A stretch of DNA of 64,000 nucleotides from Parus major. Taxonomy: Eukaryota > Chordata > Aves > Passeriformes > Paridae. Position numbers and translations under genes: made by a program. Positions 22,301 through 37,300 of this stretch are shown here, in pieces. The stretch's first letter is position 1. Each line of letters opens with the position of its first letter. The notes beneath the pieces are model-generated. The model was given only the letters and a program-made list of their open reading frames with translations. It did no database searches and was not told the origin of the DNA. The stretch spans positions 10,297,487-10,361,486 of the forward strand of contig NC_031781.1 in NCBI RefSeq assembly GCF_001522545.3, written 5' to 3'.

Positions 22301-25300
22301 TGATCTAGCACTAACTCTCAACCTAACAGGGAAAATCAAGAGGAGCTCTATAAAGACTAACAGACCCAAAATTGAGTTTTGCTGATGCTTAAGTATTTCC
22401 AGTGCTGAAGATGGAGGAATTGCTGATTTTCTGCAAGATTATGGTCTATTCACTGCTCTGTCCACAGGTGATGGCTCTAGGCTGGCCATTAAAATTACTT
22501 TCTGTTAGATCAAATCTAACATTCTATTTCAATTACTTTCTTTAGTGCTCCCTGAAGGCCACTTTCTTTGCATGTCAGTGAGCAAATATGCCATAAGCCT
22601 TTCTTTCATGCTGCCCACTGCAAAGATGCTTCCTCTCTGATCTGAGTATTCTCTGTGGAAGGGGAAAGTTCTGCCTTTGAAACCCACCTAGTCCTTCACC
22701 AACCAGGCTTGGGAAAGGAGCTATCTGTGATGACAGGCCCTGAGACATGGATAACAAGGGCTCAGGGTCTACCTGATGAGAAGAATGTAGTGCATGGGTT
22801 GGGCCAGTTCTGCCTCATCTTGTAGGGCAAAACTCCAGGCATGCTCCAGAAGTGCAGGAATGTAGAAATTCGGCTGGCTTGGATGGCAACCAGATTCCCC
22901 CCAACACCTGTGAGGACAAAACACAGAAAACCTGTAACCCACCTTCACCACAACAGGAAACATCAGTCTAAAATCTAGCCTAAGGTGAGCTGATCTGCAT
23001 TCACTGAGAGCAGCAGTGAGAGAAAGAGAAGACCTGACCCCTGCACCCTAGTGGTGCTGCACTATTCACTCTGCAGGAACAGCTCCCAGAAATCAAGAAG
23101 GCTCCAGTAATTGTGTTCTTCTGACTTCTGACTGAAAACATTTTCCCTTTCTCCCCAGCACTGGATGTAAATGCCATGTGGCCTCTGAAGATGATGTAAT
23201 TGCACCTGGTTTGACACAGTCTGTGAGCAGCACCTGAGGAAAGCAGTGCAGATGCTGCTCATGGCCACTTCTTGGATTTACTCACTCAGAGAACCATTAT
23301 TGTTAAAAAGACAACAAAACATCACAGAGTGATTATATGTCTGTCTGAAGGTACCTAACACACTTGTTAAGTGAGAAAGCATCATGAGAATGAATTAGAA
23401 CCCAAATATGTTAGCTAATTAAAGTAAATTAATTTCTTCCAGACTGATTAATTGAAGCAAACATTAAAAAGCAGCTACATTTTCCAGTAGAAAATAGAGG
23501 ATAATGAGCTATGGAGCAAACTTCCACCACCCTAAGTATTTTCAGGGTGGAAATGCCACAGTAAAGATAACGGTGAGCCAGATGCTACAGGCTTCTCATA
23601 CTTTCCCTTCCTTGGAAAAGAAATCATCATTAAATGTGAGACTTTCCAGATGGGAATCAAAGTGAAAATACCCAGGCTGTCGCACTGTAGCTCAAGATGG
23701 GACCAGTCTGAGCCATGCAGTGCCACACTTTGCACATGCAGGGTCAAGGGCTGCCTGTGCAAAGACCCAGAGCACCTCCTAACTCTGCCAGCAGCTCTGC
23801 CAAACGGGTCACCTGTCCCCACAGAGCCATGCCTGGGGCTGTCACTGCTCTGCTAAATGCCTGCTGACCTTCCCAAGCAGGTTCCTTGAGTAATCATGCT
23901 GGAAAGGGTTTGTCAGCAAGGTGGTTGTCTTTATGCAGACCCAGGAAGGTGGCAGCAGGGTGACACCCTCTGGCACTGCAACAGGACACCACGCTCTGAG
24001 GGTGGCATGAGGCCCGAGGAACCTGGGCTTGCCTTGGAATGGGCCTGTCCTAAATGAATGTTACATTAGCAGAAAAATAAGATAGTGGATCTTCAGAGAT
24101 TACCAGGATCCTCTGCAGTTTGTGCTGATAGGTGTGTGTATAAAAGCACTGTGAATATAAAAATATATATATATATAGGTATATAGATATAGATATAGAT
24201 ATACACATAAAATATGTTGAAATATATATAAAAATTATATCCAATCCATACTTATCATCTTTTAGATACATACACATATATAATCTTATTATATTAATAT
24301 TTATCAACAGTCTCTATAGGGGATGATTGCACAGCACAAATTACTGAGCGGAGGGAAGGAAAGAAGGGAAAATGGATTTATTGTGACATCCCAGTAGGTC
24401 TGATGTTATGAAAAGTGTCAACCTAGCTCTCAGAGATGCTGTTAACCTTTTTGTACAGCTCTGTCCTCACTGCTATTTTGCTCCAGAGACAGCTCAAAAC
24501 ATAACAGGAATGTGATGGGGACCAGGAGATTCACATCCACTCATGATGGGATTTGAACACTGTGTAGGGGCAATGGTGGATATCAGAATGTTTGGGAGGA
24601 AGGGGGGGTAAAAATAAAAGCATGCATAGAACCCCCATGCCCAACCTACCATTTATCACAGGTGTGAAAACTGCCATGCCTTCAAAGTTTGGATCAGTCA
24701 CAGTTTTGTCCAGGATGAGCCCTCCAATGCTGTTAAGAAAAGGACAGGAAATCAGAGTGGATCAATCTTTTCCCAGGGAGATTCCTACACTGTGAAAATT
24801 GCACACTGACATGGGTTACTGCATCTTCTCCATTGCCAGGGCTGGGCTGTTCACCATGTACTCATTTTACAGCTCAGTTTTCACCAACAGAAAGCATTAC
24901 AGTTGTTTTTAATGGTATAATGAGTTCAGGAGGGCTTCCTTGTTCACCCCCAAGCAAAACTGGTAGTAGTTAGGAAACCTTTATCATCCTCCCACAAAGT
25001 TTTGTTACACTTCTATACTGGCTTTAGCAGTTTTTTAAAATTCTCTTCCAGATCTCAGCTGGTTGTGAAAGATGTTGCACAAGAGGAATGAACTACCTGG
25101 CTCTACATTTACCAGTATTTTCTCTTTGCAGCTGAGTAAAAATGAGGCTGAAGCCTGACAATTTGTGATGATCATCATCTGTGCTTTCAGCTTCCTGGCT
25201 TTCACCCATGTGGTGCCTGGATGTGCAAGTGAGACTTGGAATGATTTGTTTTTTCCAGTCCTTTGGGGGGCTTCTCATCTGCTGCCTCACAGCCTGTTGG

Positions 25301-28300
25301 AGAGTGAGTGGCTGAGAAGCTCTGGGCAAATACCCTTCTGCTGTCCCTCCCAGGGTCACCTCTGACCCTGTGAGTGAGCCCAGGGTCTTTCTGCAGTGTG
25401 CAGACAGGGCAGGGCGGGGAGCAGTGCCTCGCTTACCTGCTGATGCTCATGGCAACAATAACCGGCTGCCACCCAGACTTCAGGACTTCGGCCAGGGAAG
25501 GACTTTGCTTGGCAATAGCAACCCAGAGAGGGATCATGACAATGAAGACAGCACAGATCAGAGGAGAAAGGTACTTCACATCTGGCAGTGTGAATAGGAA
25601 AAGAAATCTTGATTTAAATACCCGTAGCTTCACTGGTTGCCAAAATTGTATTGCACAAAGATGGGAAGAAAGGCAGCAGGACTCTTGCTTCAATTGAGTT
25701 ATGTTAGAGGAAAAATCACATGAAGCATGATAGTCCCCACAAAACCACCTCACTCCACCACAGAAATCCATAATTAATCCCTGAAATTCACTGCTAGAGG
25801 ATGCTGTTTGAAAATCAGCAGGATTCAAAGCAAGTTATATTTAAAGACGAAGAACTCTCCAATTCCATCTCCAACTAAGAAAGACAAAAAGTTACAAAAT
25901 TTCTGGCTTCAGGGTACAAATAAAATAGTAGGGCAAGGGGGAAACTCCTGTGTGGAAGCTGTATCCCACTTAGGGCAGACACCTCTTACATTCACCTAAA
26001 AGAAGAGGTAAGAAGTACTTTAGGAGGCAAGCTAGCAGAATTGCTGAGCAGCTGGTCTGCTCTATAGGAACAAATGTTCTCTGGCACGTATAAGCCAGTT
26101 AAGATCTGGGGTTTCTTTTGTGCTAGCTTGAATGTGTTTCCATTAGGTGCTTTTTCCATTCAGCAGAGGCATAGCTTTGGAGTGATCTTTAGAAGCAAAG
26201 AAATTAAAAAATAAGTAGATGTGCAGCACTAAAAGAAAATAAACATGACTCAGAAGCATGAGAAACACCTTCGAGCAATGGGGCTGGTGCCAACCCTTTT
26301 GATACAAAAATGCTGCTTCAACAAAGCTCTCCATCTGGTCTCTGAGCTGGGGCCAGAGGCAGCAGGATGTAATGCCAACTTTGCAGGTATTCTGGGAGAT
26401 GAAGCAGCTCAAAGTGTGCATTTTTAAAAACACCACTGCCAGGGCCTTGGGCTACCTGGATGCGACAGCACTGATGTGATGGCATCCTTTGTGAATGAAA
26501 GGCTCTTACACAAAGAGGTGCAACTCCTCACGAGTGGCTTCAGTGGGCACTGAAACGCAACTCCTGGGGACTTTAGAGTACTGTCAGTGCACTTTGCCAC
26601 CTGGAGTCATCCAGGACGAGTGGGTTGTACAACAGACAGCTGCTGTACTGGGCCTCTTACCCACACCACATGACGTTTTGAGCAATTAATTCCTTCTTAG
26701 ATAATGCAGACACAGAGCACTGGAGGTGATCAAACCTTATCAGAGCCCACAGAAAGACTCCTGGTAGGATGAATGGTCTTCAGGCTCTGCATTCCAGTTC
26801 TGCCACATTCTCTCACAGGCAGCCCATAAGCAAGCTGAAACCCTTTGGCCCACTTTGTATCTCCTTTATGCAGGACTGAGAAGGACCAGAGGCAATTTAA
26901 AAAAAAAAATTGAGAATCTTCTGTGGCAAGAGGATAGTCTGCAGAAGGAGAATGTGCTATATCATGTGGCACACAGTACTTCAAACATCACAGACTCTTC
27001 AGTATTTTTGAAGGATACATATACATTTTGAAAGGACCCAGAAGTTTTCCAAGTGTGACCTGTACCTTTTTACACACTGGGCAGGGAAATGGATTTGTTC
27101 AAGCACCATCAGCAGTGCCATCCTCCTACCTGCTTCACTTCATGCTCCCAACGACTTGGTGTCTGTGTGCTGACTATTTTCCCTCTCAAGAGGCTCTTTA
27201 AACTACTCTGTCAACCCCAGAAATGCTCTCTGGTCACAGCCACAGAGGTTATCCTGTTGTTCTGACCCTGTGCTCCCTGGGAGATATTATCTGAGGCACA
27301 GCAACTGAAAGACAGATTAGTTTTATGGATGCAGGTGTGATGGCATCATGGAAAAATCCTATTAAAAAAAAAAGCACCTCTGAAGCTCAGGGAGGAGTGG
27401 ATGGAAGCGATTCATAGGCCTCTTCCTGCAGTGTGTGCTCCTTCATTCCCTCACTTGTGCTTGCACATGGAATGAGTTATGCAAACTGAGAACAGCTGCC
27501 TCGCTGCTTCTGCTCAGTCTGAAGCAACAGTTTGGGTTTCAAATGGTACGGAGTTTGCTGGATCTTTTCATTTTCCCCTTTCTGTTCTAGCTTAGGCTCA
27601 CAGGAAGTAGCCTAACACTTTAAAAGCAACAGACATCACCCATGTTTTGAGCCTCTGAGGATCATCAGGTGCCCAAGTCTTTGGCAACCAGCAGCACAGC
27701 TAGCCCCAAACCACAACTCCTACTCAGAGTCCTGCAGGCACAAAACACTGCAGACTACTTCCCTCCAGCTGAATACCTCGTTCATCCATGACCCTTCATG
27801 TGAGAGGATACAAGAATATTTTACTAGTGCCAAAACCCTGAAATTGCCTTGTGAAGAAGGACCTGCTATTAGCCATGCACAGGCAGTAGTTTTGCTTGGC
27901 TAGTGACAGATTGAGGAACAGAGTCAGTGTCACATATGTCAGCCTTCTGTTGCAAAGCTGCACAATACATGTTGGTCATTTCTTTGACAAATCCCAGTTG
28001 TGTTTATTAGGTTCTGCCTTCCAGTTTGTTACTAAAAGAGAGTCTGGAAAAAGCCTCTTTGGTCATTTTTCTACCCCAGTGGCATGACAGCCTCCATTCT
28101 GAAACATACCAGAAATGCAGAGGCTGCCTGAATAATTTCACAAGGATTTGTGAGCTCCCTTGCTGAGCTGCAATTCCCTGCTGAACACTGTACCTATGTA
28201 TTTGAAGAGTGTACTGCTGATTCCTGCAAGGAGGGAGAGGGTTATCAGATCTCCAAGGCTCGCTGCTATGGGTGTGGCGACATTGTCTGGATTGATCCCA

Positions 28301-31300
28301 ACTTTCCTTGCTCCGATGATCACACCAATCATCACCAGACCTAGAGAAGACACAGAGCTGGCATTAGAGAAAGCCTTCTGCTGTGTTTTACCCCAGAGCT
28401 GCTGTTCTGGTTCCCAGAGGGACGTGGGGGTCTAAGAGAAGCGAGAAGCACATTACCCACAACAGCACCATGCAGCTGGAGACTGGACACCCCCAGAAAT
28501 TTGTCCTCTTGTTTTCACCAACCTGAAGTGCATGACTCTGTCCTTATAAACTGCACCAAGGGCCCAGAGGCACACAAGCAAATTCCAGGGATCAAAGGAG
28601 ATACCAGCAGGCAGCCCAAGTGTAGAAGCTCCCCTCCTGAGCAGCCTAATCTTTGCTGCCTTGAAGCAGGACCAGGCACGAAGCAGACTCATAGATAAGC
28701 ACACAGAAGGCATGCAGCAGCCTCCTGGTGCCATCCCCTCCTCTGGATTCCACAGCACGAAGATATTTTCCATATTAGACTGAAATTTCTCAAAGTTTTA
28801 ATCACTAAGGAGCAATGAGCTTCCTTACAGTAGCCTGCATGAGCCTTTCAGGCCAGCCATCAGACTGAGTCCTCATGTCCTAGAGTCTTTGGGGCTGCTT
28901 TAATTTGCACTGGGTGGATATTGGTGCAGTGAACAGCTCCAGACTCAAGGGGTGATGGTGGTGGCCCACATCTCTTCCCTTGTCCTCTGAGGTGCACCTG
29001 GAATATTGAGCTGCTTTCCAGCATTTTTGGGGAGAAGGGAACTTTTTCTTGCCCAGGTAAATTTAGGAGCACAACCCCCAAACCCTGATGACCATGTGGG
29101 AATCCCTCAGCTATCAGATCTCTCACAGGCCTGTGGAAGGAGCACCTGGAATAAGCCCTGCCTGGCCAGACTCCACTGCTAAGTAGCAAAGGCAGCCTTG
29201 AGACAAGACATAAGACATCCCTTCAAAGTCCTTCCGTGGCTGACAGGCTGCACCAAAGGAAGCCGGAGAAATAGTGATTCCCTCCAGCTCACAACCTCTC
29301 AGTGCCTGTCTACACAGCCCCTCCAAAGCTAAGCATGCACAGGAGCATCAGCTGTACCCCAAGAAATGCCACATGTGCATCTTCCCTTATACAACATCCC
29401 TTATACAAAAACACATCCTCACACAACATGACATTTCCACAGCAGCCCTCCCAGACACCCACCTTCCCCTTCCCACTGCACAGCTCATGCTGTCCCTCCC
29501 TGGCCATAAAACCAGCAGCTTCCCATCGTGCACACCCACACACAGCCTGCCTGTGACCGTGTCCAGGGAAAAAATAATGTCAGCAGCAAACCTGAGACAG
29601 TGCAGCAGCAAAGCCTCTCTGTAGCACACCATGCAGGGACATTGTAGGGAAGAGTAATGAAAGCTGAGCTGCTGTTTTTTAACAACTGCCTCATCCCACG
29701 TTTTCCATCAAAGGCATCTACAATCCCCCTTTAACTCCAGCTTTGCGATAAGCACTTGTTCTAACTCGCCCCTTTAATTCAGAAAACTCGCGGTATCCTT
29801 TGTGGCAGCCGCCTCTATTCAGGGTATCATGCTGCCCTCCTATGGCAGACCTGCAAACTGGGGATCTTCAGGCCACTCGGAACTACTGTCCAGCCCATCG
29901 TGCTCCCCTGGAAGGGGAAGAGACACGGGGAGAGGACTGTCTGGTTCCCAGCTCACAGCAGGAAAGCTACAGGGCTGACCACAGCCTTGCTCAGGTGTAG
30001 GGTGACCCAGGTACATCTCGAGCATGGTCTGGATTTGTCTGCTGACAGACCCTCTGCTCCCTGTGTGACATTATTTCACCCTCCCCTGGGAAAGGGCCAG
30101 TGTAGATGGCTCGTGTGACACCCAGGAGACACAGAGTGGGGGTGTTTGCACACCCACACGTAGCTTGGGGCATTTTTCATGTGCCAGCTGAAGGACGTTT
30201 TGATTGCTGCCTGCGGATGCTGAGGGCCCAGTGAACCACGGATCATGGGGGAAGAGAAGCAAAGGCAGGATGCAGAGAGGATGAAAGCAGCAGACACAGC
30301 TCCCTGCATCCCTCCTCCCTCTGCCAGACCAGAGAGATGACCCCCTGGTGGAAGGGACAGTTCACTCCCCACCTGAGTGCTGCATGTCTGATCTGAGGAA
30401 CCAGAACCACTCACCAAGGGAAAGTGCAGCTATGAAGGCCGTGGTCACGCTGCTGGCACACAGCACAGCAGCCTGGCTCAGCTCCACAGAGCCCTTGGAG
30501 ATGGCTCCCAGGATCACAGCAGCAACAGCAGCCAGAAGCCCCACCACAGTGGCCTGGACCTGGGGACCAAAGGACAGCTGGTGAGCACTCGTCCCATCTG
30601 CTCCCAGGCAGCCCTGGCTCCACACGACTGCAGCACTGCCACACAGCTTGGAGGGCAAAGCCTGGCACAGATGCTGATTGTTTGAGTATTTAAACAGCAT
30701 CCCTGCAAGGCTCCACTAGATCAAGAAAGAAATCCAATGTCAAAGTTTGGAGAAAAACTCTGGGGGCCTGCAAAGGGCAGATAACACTTCAGCAAAGGAC
30801 ACTGAGTCCATTGGCATAGGAATGGTTGATACAAAAATGGGCTCCCCATCAGCACTGCACTCCTGGGGAGCTTGGAGCTGCAGAGGGAGATAAGGGAAAG
30901 CACACAGACACATGTTGCCAGCCCTGTGGTCTTGCCATGTGCAAACTCTAGGCTGGTTCCTGGATTTTAGCAAGCAGAAGGAACTACAAGAGGCAGTTTC
31001 TCCCATCTCTTCCCTCCTGCCCAAGGCTGATTCCCAAACACTGCCAGTAAATGACAAGCTCTATCCAGAGGCTGCTGTAGAACAGGGACTGTGCCATAGC
31101 TCCTGCTGCAAAAGTTGTTTTATTGGTTCTGTTTGTCCACAAAGACAATGAATGTTTAGATGTGTTTTACAGCTAGACTACAAGCTCTGGGGCCACACAG
31201 AGCTTTATTGGAGGTCAAGTCCTGGCTCTGCTTGGCTGTGTTGAGGATACCTGCCCCAAATCACCAGCTCTGCATTCAGCACTGCTGGAACAGATGCTGC

Positions 31301-34300
31301 TGATCTGCAGCATAGCAAGAGAAAAGGGAGTTTTTCATCTCCCAGCTGAAGTGACTCACCTGGATAAGGGCTAGATTGCAGGTGGCCATTTTCCATTGCT
31401 TCTGGGCATCATCCATCTGTCCAGTGTTAGCCTAGGAGTCAAGAGAGATACCCTGAAAAGCTGTTTCTGTGGTACAGGTGGCTGCTGAAGGCAGTTTCAC
31501 CTGGTCCCTGGGGGTCAGAGAGAGGTAAATTCAGGTCACCATCTCCCAGCCTTCCCTGCACTTCCTTCTTGATACTTTTCTACCAGCCCAGTGTGCCAGG
31601 GGCATCAGAGGCTCACTCTGGAGGTGCAGAGGTGTTGCAGGGCACCCAGTTAAAGGTGGAGTGGGCATATCCACCATAGCCCACACACACAAGAAGCTGA
31701 ACAAATTAAACCATTTTTCAGCCTTTGTTCCCCCTAAATTGCTCTGGTAAGCTACAATTTCTCCTGAGGCATAATAAAAAAAGGCCAAAGTAAACAAAAT
31801 TGCATAGGGGAGATAGAAGAGATCAAATACAGAGCAGAAAAAGCTGCTGCAGGTTCCAAAAAGCCTCAGTCTGCTCCCCCCGAGGTAGGATTGCTGGGAA
31901 ACCCTCAAGGATCAATAGGCACAGAAAAGCAATCCAGTACTGAAGCTGACAGCTGTGGAGCCCTGGCTTTGTCTCCTTCATGTGTCACAGGGCCCCAAAT
32001 ATCAGCAAGTGGCCACCCAGGGATTAATTCACCTTCAAAGTGCAGATGGAAATTCTCTGTTCCAGTTACAAAATGAGGGCATACACATTATTTTAATGCT
32101 CACACCCCACTAGTTTCTACTTAGCAGAAAAGGGCATCTCTCATACACGGTGTGATTATATAAATGAAGAATCTCCTGATGTTTCCTGCTAATCACCCCC
32201 CTCCCAACACCCCCCACCAGCCTGTTAACACTCACAGCAGTGGAGAGCCTGGATGCCAGTGTCATCTCCAGATTACCCTTCAGGCCAACCAAGGCAGGAA
32301 CCAGGATAAACACTTCTGTAATTGTCCGAAACACATCCCAGTGCTGGAAGAAAACAAAGGCAAAGACCTCAGCTTGTGACGCTGACCAGTCCAATGCTGT
32401 TGCACCCCAGGGCAGCAGGTTTTTGTCTCACCACCTCCAGGCATCCTGTGCACACAGGGGCAGATGCTGCCCTGATGCATTTTATGGTTTGCATTTTGGG
32501 AGTGAAGGAAGGAATTTTCAGCTTGCAGTATTCTTTCTCATCTCATGCACAACAGAGCACTACCCTAATGGGGAAGGATCTTTCTAGGGGCAACAGAAGA
32601 TTTTAGAAACCCACAAATTAAACTCTGCCTTTAGCACCAGCCAAGACAAACGTTAAAAGTAATTAAGGTTCACAAGCTAAATGAAATAGAGCACGTTCTC
32701 CATCCTTTGCACTGACACTGGATACAGGAGACTCTATTGCTAACCAAACTCATAACAAGAAGTTGTGTCTGTCTTTTCCTACCAAACTTCTAGTCAAGCA
32801 TCTAAGACTGGTGGTGGGAGGGAATGGGAATTTTGCATCTCTTCTGCACAAGCAGCTTCTAAATCTTCCTGTTACCAAATACATTCTCATTACAGCTGGA
32901 AAAAGGTTTTGAATTAAGATATCTCATAAGCCAAACTGCCAGGCCAATGTCTTGGCTGTTGTTGCTCCTCAGAAGCTGAATTGTACAAACCTGTTGAATC
33001 AGCTGCAATACCAGAGACAATCTGGAAATGTAAGAAACTTTGTTGACTGACATTCCTTCTCTAATTTTGCACTATACAGTGCCTTGGAATAGAATTCAGT
33101 CCTCCTCTGTGCATTCAATGGTGTTGGCAAAGTCCTGCTGTAGCCAGAGAGGTTTAAATCAGGATGAAATCACAGAATGGGGCCACTCAGCATGAAGGAA
33201 AAGTAATGAGCCCAACATCTAAGAACAGAATACAAGGAAAAAAGGGTGGCTGCAATGAGTCAGATCAAAGGTCCATCTAACCCATCCCTAGGTCTGCCAA
33301 TAATCCAGTCTGGGTGTATAAATCAAGAATCTACAAAAATGACAAGTAAATGGGATAATTCCCCTGTGTGTTTTCCAGACTATAACTGTCTACCACAGGG
33401 TACTGAACTGGTGGGGGTTTTCTGCACACTTACCAGTGTTGAAAGGCTTTCCCTTTCAGATCTTCATCCAAACATCCCCCTCCAACCCATGTGCCATCCT
33501 GTGGCAAAAGTTTCCATGGTTTAGCTGCACATCACATGAAGAATCAATTTGTTCACTATTTCCAACTTGTCACTGGCTATTACCCATGGTGGTCCTGAAT
33601 TCTGGCACTAGAGGACAAAACAACAGCACATCCCTACCCACCTTTTTCACATCCACTGGGATTCTATAAACCTGAATATCCAGGCAGTTGGACAGACTCA
33701 ACAAATGGTGACACATTCAGCTGCCAGCCTGTTAGGAAATATCTACAGGCTGTAACAGCTTGGTGTTTTTCTCTGGCTGTGCCATGGGAAGCTGTGGGAA
33801 GCTGTGGGAAGTTGGTGGTGTCTGTCTGCTGGGAAGACCTCACAGCTTCCTTCTCAGACAAGAAAATTGAAATTGGGGCTGAGCCAGTCCTGAGCTTATG
33901 GTGCAAGGCACCTCAGAAGTGCAGATCACAGGCGCAATGTTATTATCAGTATAAAAAAGGCACTTTTCCTGGCAGTGGTGACCTGGAAATAGGCACATTT
34001 CAAAATGTTTCAAGGTATGTTACTGTTGAATAAACAACCAACAACACAAAAATTGTTCCCTTACTTGACACACTGCAGTTTTGCTTAAATTTGTTAACAT
34101 AAAACTTAAATACCTGAGAAAAACTAGGGGTAGATATGTCTTTTAAAGATTCATATCCCCCTCTCTCCTCTCTCTTTAATTAAGAATAAAGATCCAAACA
34201 CATCTCTGAAACCTTCAAAAGAAAGAGGAGAAAAAACAGACTTCATAGTCACAATGTAAAAATCCTCAATCACTTAAAGCACAGAGGCATGCAGAAATTC

Positions 34301-37300
34301 ATACTTAAGACCGTGCATATTTTGCACATAAAAAGACATAAATAGAAAGCAACAGAAAAACTCAACTGTTTGTATTTTCTGTGCATGTCACCTTTGGGAA
34401 ATATGACTTTGGTATATCTAGGTAAGCTCCAACCCTTGTGAAATAGTAGATTTTGCCCATCTCAAGCCATCAGAATAGAAGTTTCAGCATCTGAGGTATG
34501 ATTTTTTGGGACACTGCCTTACATATAATTACACCTGAAAGCTCTGAACAATTAATAATCACACAACTGTACTAATAAAAAAAAGCTGACTTAATTGCCT
34601 CAATTTGAGTCTCATTAGTGACTCACCGAGAGCCTGAGGACAGATTCACAATGATTTCTACCTCAACAGCCAGGACTCCATTGTGCTAGTGACTGGGAAA
34701 TACAGAATAAACAGATGATGCCTGTGCCATCACCTTGCAGGACTGTCAGCTGGAGGAGTGGCTGAGTGGGGCAGTTTGGAGCCATGCAGGAAAGCAACTA
34801 CCCAAATGAAGACACCTGGAGAAAGCCTAGGAAATGTTTCTGTCCTTTGAGACGGAAACTGGCCTAGAAAGAACAAAAATATTCCATGCAGCATTGCAAA
34901 CCCACACAGGGGGACACAGAGCCAGAAAGAGACTCTTTCCCACTTCACATTTTCCTAATGGAGTTCCAGCCCTATTACTCAGCTCTGAAGGAGCTTGGTG
35001 AGCCCCATGTTCTGCCCACAGCAGCTCGATCTGCTCGTGGGGTCCCTCAGAGGAGGAGAGGTTATCGTGGGTGCACTGAGCCAGCCCCCCAGCCTCAGTG
35101 CAGCCCTGCTGGAGCTCCTCACACTGTCCTCACAGACCCAACCACGTCCTGTCACCTCCCCACGACATCCAGCTCCCATGGCAGCACCTCAGAAGCCTCA
35201 GAGGTTTTCCATTGCTCTGAACAAGTCAACAGAAAGATCAAAATATCCTGGAGTACAAAATGCAAGCCAATTCAAAATCCTTTTCAAAGTAATCATCTCA
35301 TGGGCTTTTGTCAACAAAGGAAACAGATACCTTATATCTGTGACTTTTATTTGGACTGTGTCCCACTCCAGTGGCATGGAAAGGGAAAATGAAAGGGAAG
35401 CTTTCCTCTAGAATTCTCTGGTTTGAAATCTGATCATCCAGCTTCAATATGATTCTTCACCTTACTGAAAAAAAGTGGGGCAAACACTGGCAGGGCCCTG
35501 CAAGGTCTCCAGCGATGCCAGTCAGCCCAGAATCCAGATGGACCAGTGGGCCAAGGATCACTGGAGCAGAGGCAGAAATGTCCAGAAGGAAAAATCCTGT
35601 GTCATGCTATTAGCCCTGCAGAGAGTCTGCATCACCTGCACACACACAGGAAGAGACAATGGCAAACATCTGCTTCTTTGGGCATCCTTTTCCTGCAGCA
35701 TGGGAGACCCAGGTCTGAGCCTTAGAGTCTGGGCTAGATTAATCTCTTCTGCTGATTTTTTCTTTTAAACAATAATATGTAGAGTTCTTGGTTTCATCCC
35801 AGAGCAGATCAGAAACTGATAAAATCCTGAGAAGTTTGATAGGATATGAATGAGTAATTTACACTTTGTTCTCTTTACAGCAATGTGAGCCCTGCAAAAG
35901 ACAGCATCAGCTGGACTCACAACACAAAATCAAGTTATTTCAAGATATTTTGTATGTCATAAAAGAAGGGCAGCAGGATTAAACTCAGTATTATCTATGC
36001 TCTAGATACCGTCCTTAAGCTTGTCCATATATCTCCCTGTCCAAGGCAGACACAGAGTTTCCTAAGAATGTTTTGCAGTCACTACAAATAGGGGAAAACA
36101 TTCCTTAGCCAGAAGAAGCACTAGAAAATGGGCAAATCACAGACTCCTGGACTTGAAGAACCTGTAGTTTTAGTATGTGAGCCCTCATGACTGGCAATAT
36201 GAGTCTTATGGTACCTGGCCTCAAGCAAACAAACTTAGTGTTAGGTTTTTGTTGGACAGGACTGTGAGTTTCTAGCTCTCACACTTGCAGGAAGTTGCAA
36301 ATAAACAGCTCAAAGATAAAGAAGCACAGAAGAATATCCTAAACCTTTATAGGCTAAGATCTCTGCATTTTCCCAGCTACTGGTTTTGTTTTCAGCTATG
36401 GGGTTGTTGGTACCATGGCAGCTCACCACACTAACATCTCTCCTGTGCCAGTTGTGACTCCCAATGCGTAGCTAAAAACTGGGCTCCCTCCTCTGGGAGC
36501 TGAACCCATGGACTGACGGTTTCTATTTCAACATAGTTCACCAAAATATAAACTTCCTGTGGTTGTGGTTTACACCTGACCCCACTTCTAGGAGTCAAGT
36601 GAGCAAATACACAAACTGGGTTGCACAGTGTTATTTAAAGGACAGGTGCAATGCAGGCATACATGGCTTGTGTTTCCCATCAGTTTGGATACAGTTACAT
36701 TTTTGAACACAGCTCAGTTCTTAGCAAGTGAATTGATTTCTTCTAGACAAAGACCTATTCACTCCCAGGTACAGAGTGGGTATGTGCTACGTCTCTCTCC
36801 TTCTTTGAGACAAATGCTAACTATTAACTTTACATCTTGGGTAGTTTGAGAACTCCTGTAATGCTGCAGGACAGGTCTGTGCATAAGCACGGCACAAGGT
36901 GGAGATGACAAACACAGCACAGCAACAGCCTGTGCCACTCCAGTTAACCCTTCTTGATATTCCTTGTGTTGCCTTTAGTTTGACTTCTCTGCCTTCTTTG
37001 TTTCTTCCAGAGCAAGGAAAAAAACAAGCAAGGTATTGTCTTTCCAAACATTCAAGTGTCCATATTTAGCCCCTCCTGTGGTATTAATGCCAGAGAATCC
37101 AAAGTACTCCAGTGAGCTCAGAGTGCAGGATATATCCTTGGGAAACTCTGCCAGCCTTTTGATCTGCAAATCCACCAGCACGAGATGCCCAATCTAGATC
37201 AAATTTTTCATTTCTATTTGTGCCACTGGTACAAAGGAAAGACAGATGGATGGGATAGATCCTGGTTGTGGGCACAATGGTGTAAACACAGCAGCACTCC

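Noticed and set aside
22769..22963. Open frame across SLC41A3 exon 8 containing [19 protein letters not shown]
   Set aside because: It is the wrong frame; the phase set by neighbouring exons gives [16 protein letters not shown], the family signature.
24050..24307. Ile/Tyr/Ser-rich 85-codon frame
   Set aside because: Artefact of the AT-rich simple repeat.
31531..31908. 125-codon minus-strand frame with a hydrophobic middle inside SLC41A3 intron 2
   Set aside because: The flanking SLC41A3 exons join directly in phase and match the family without it.
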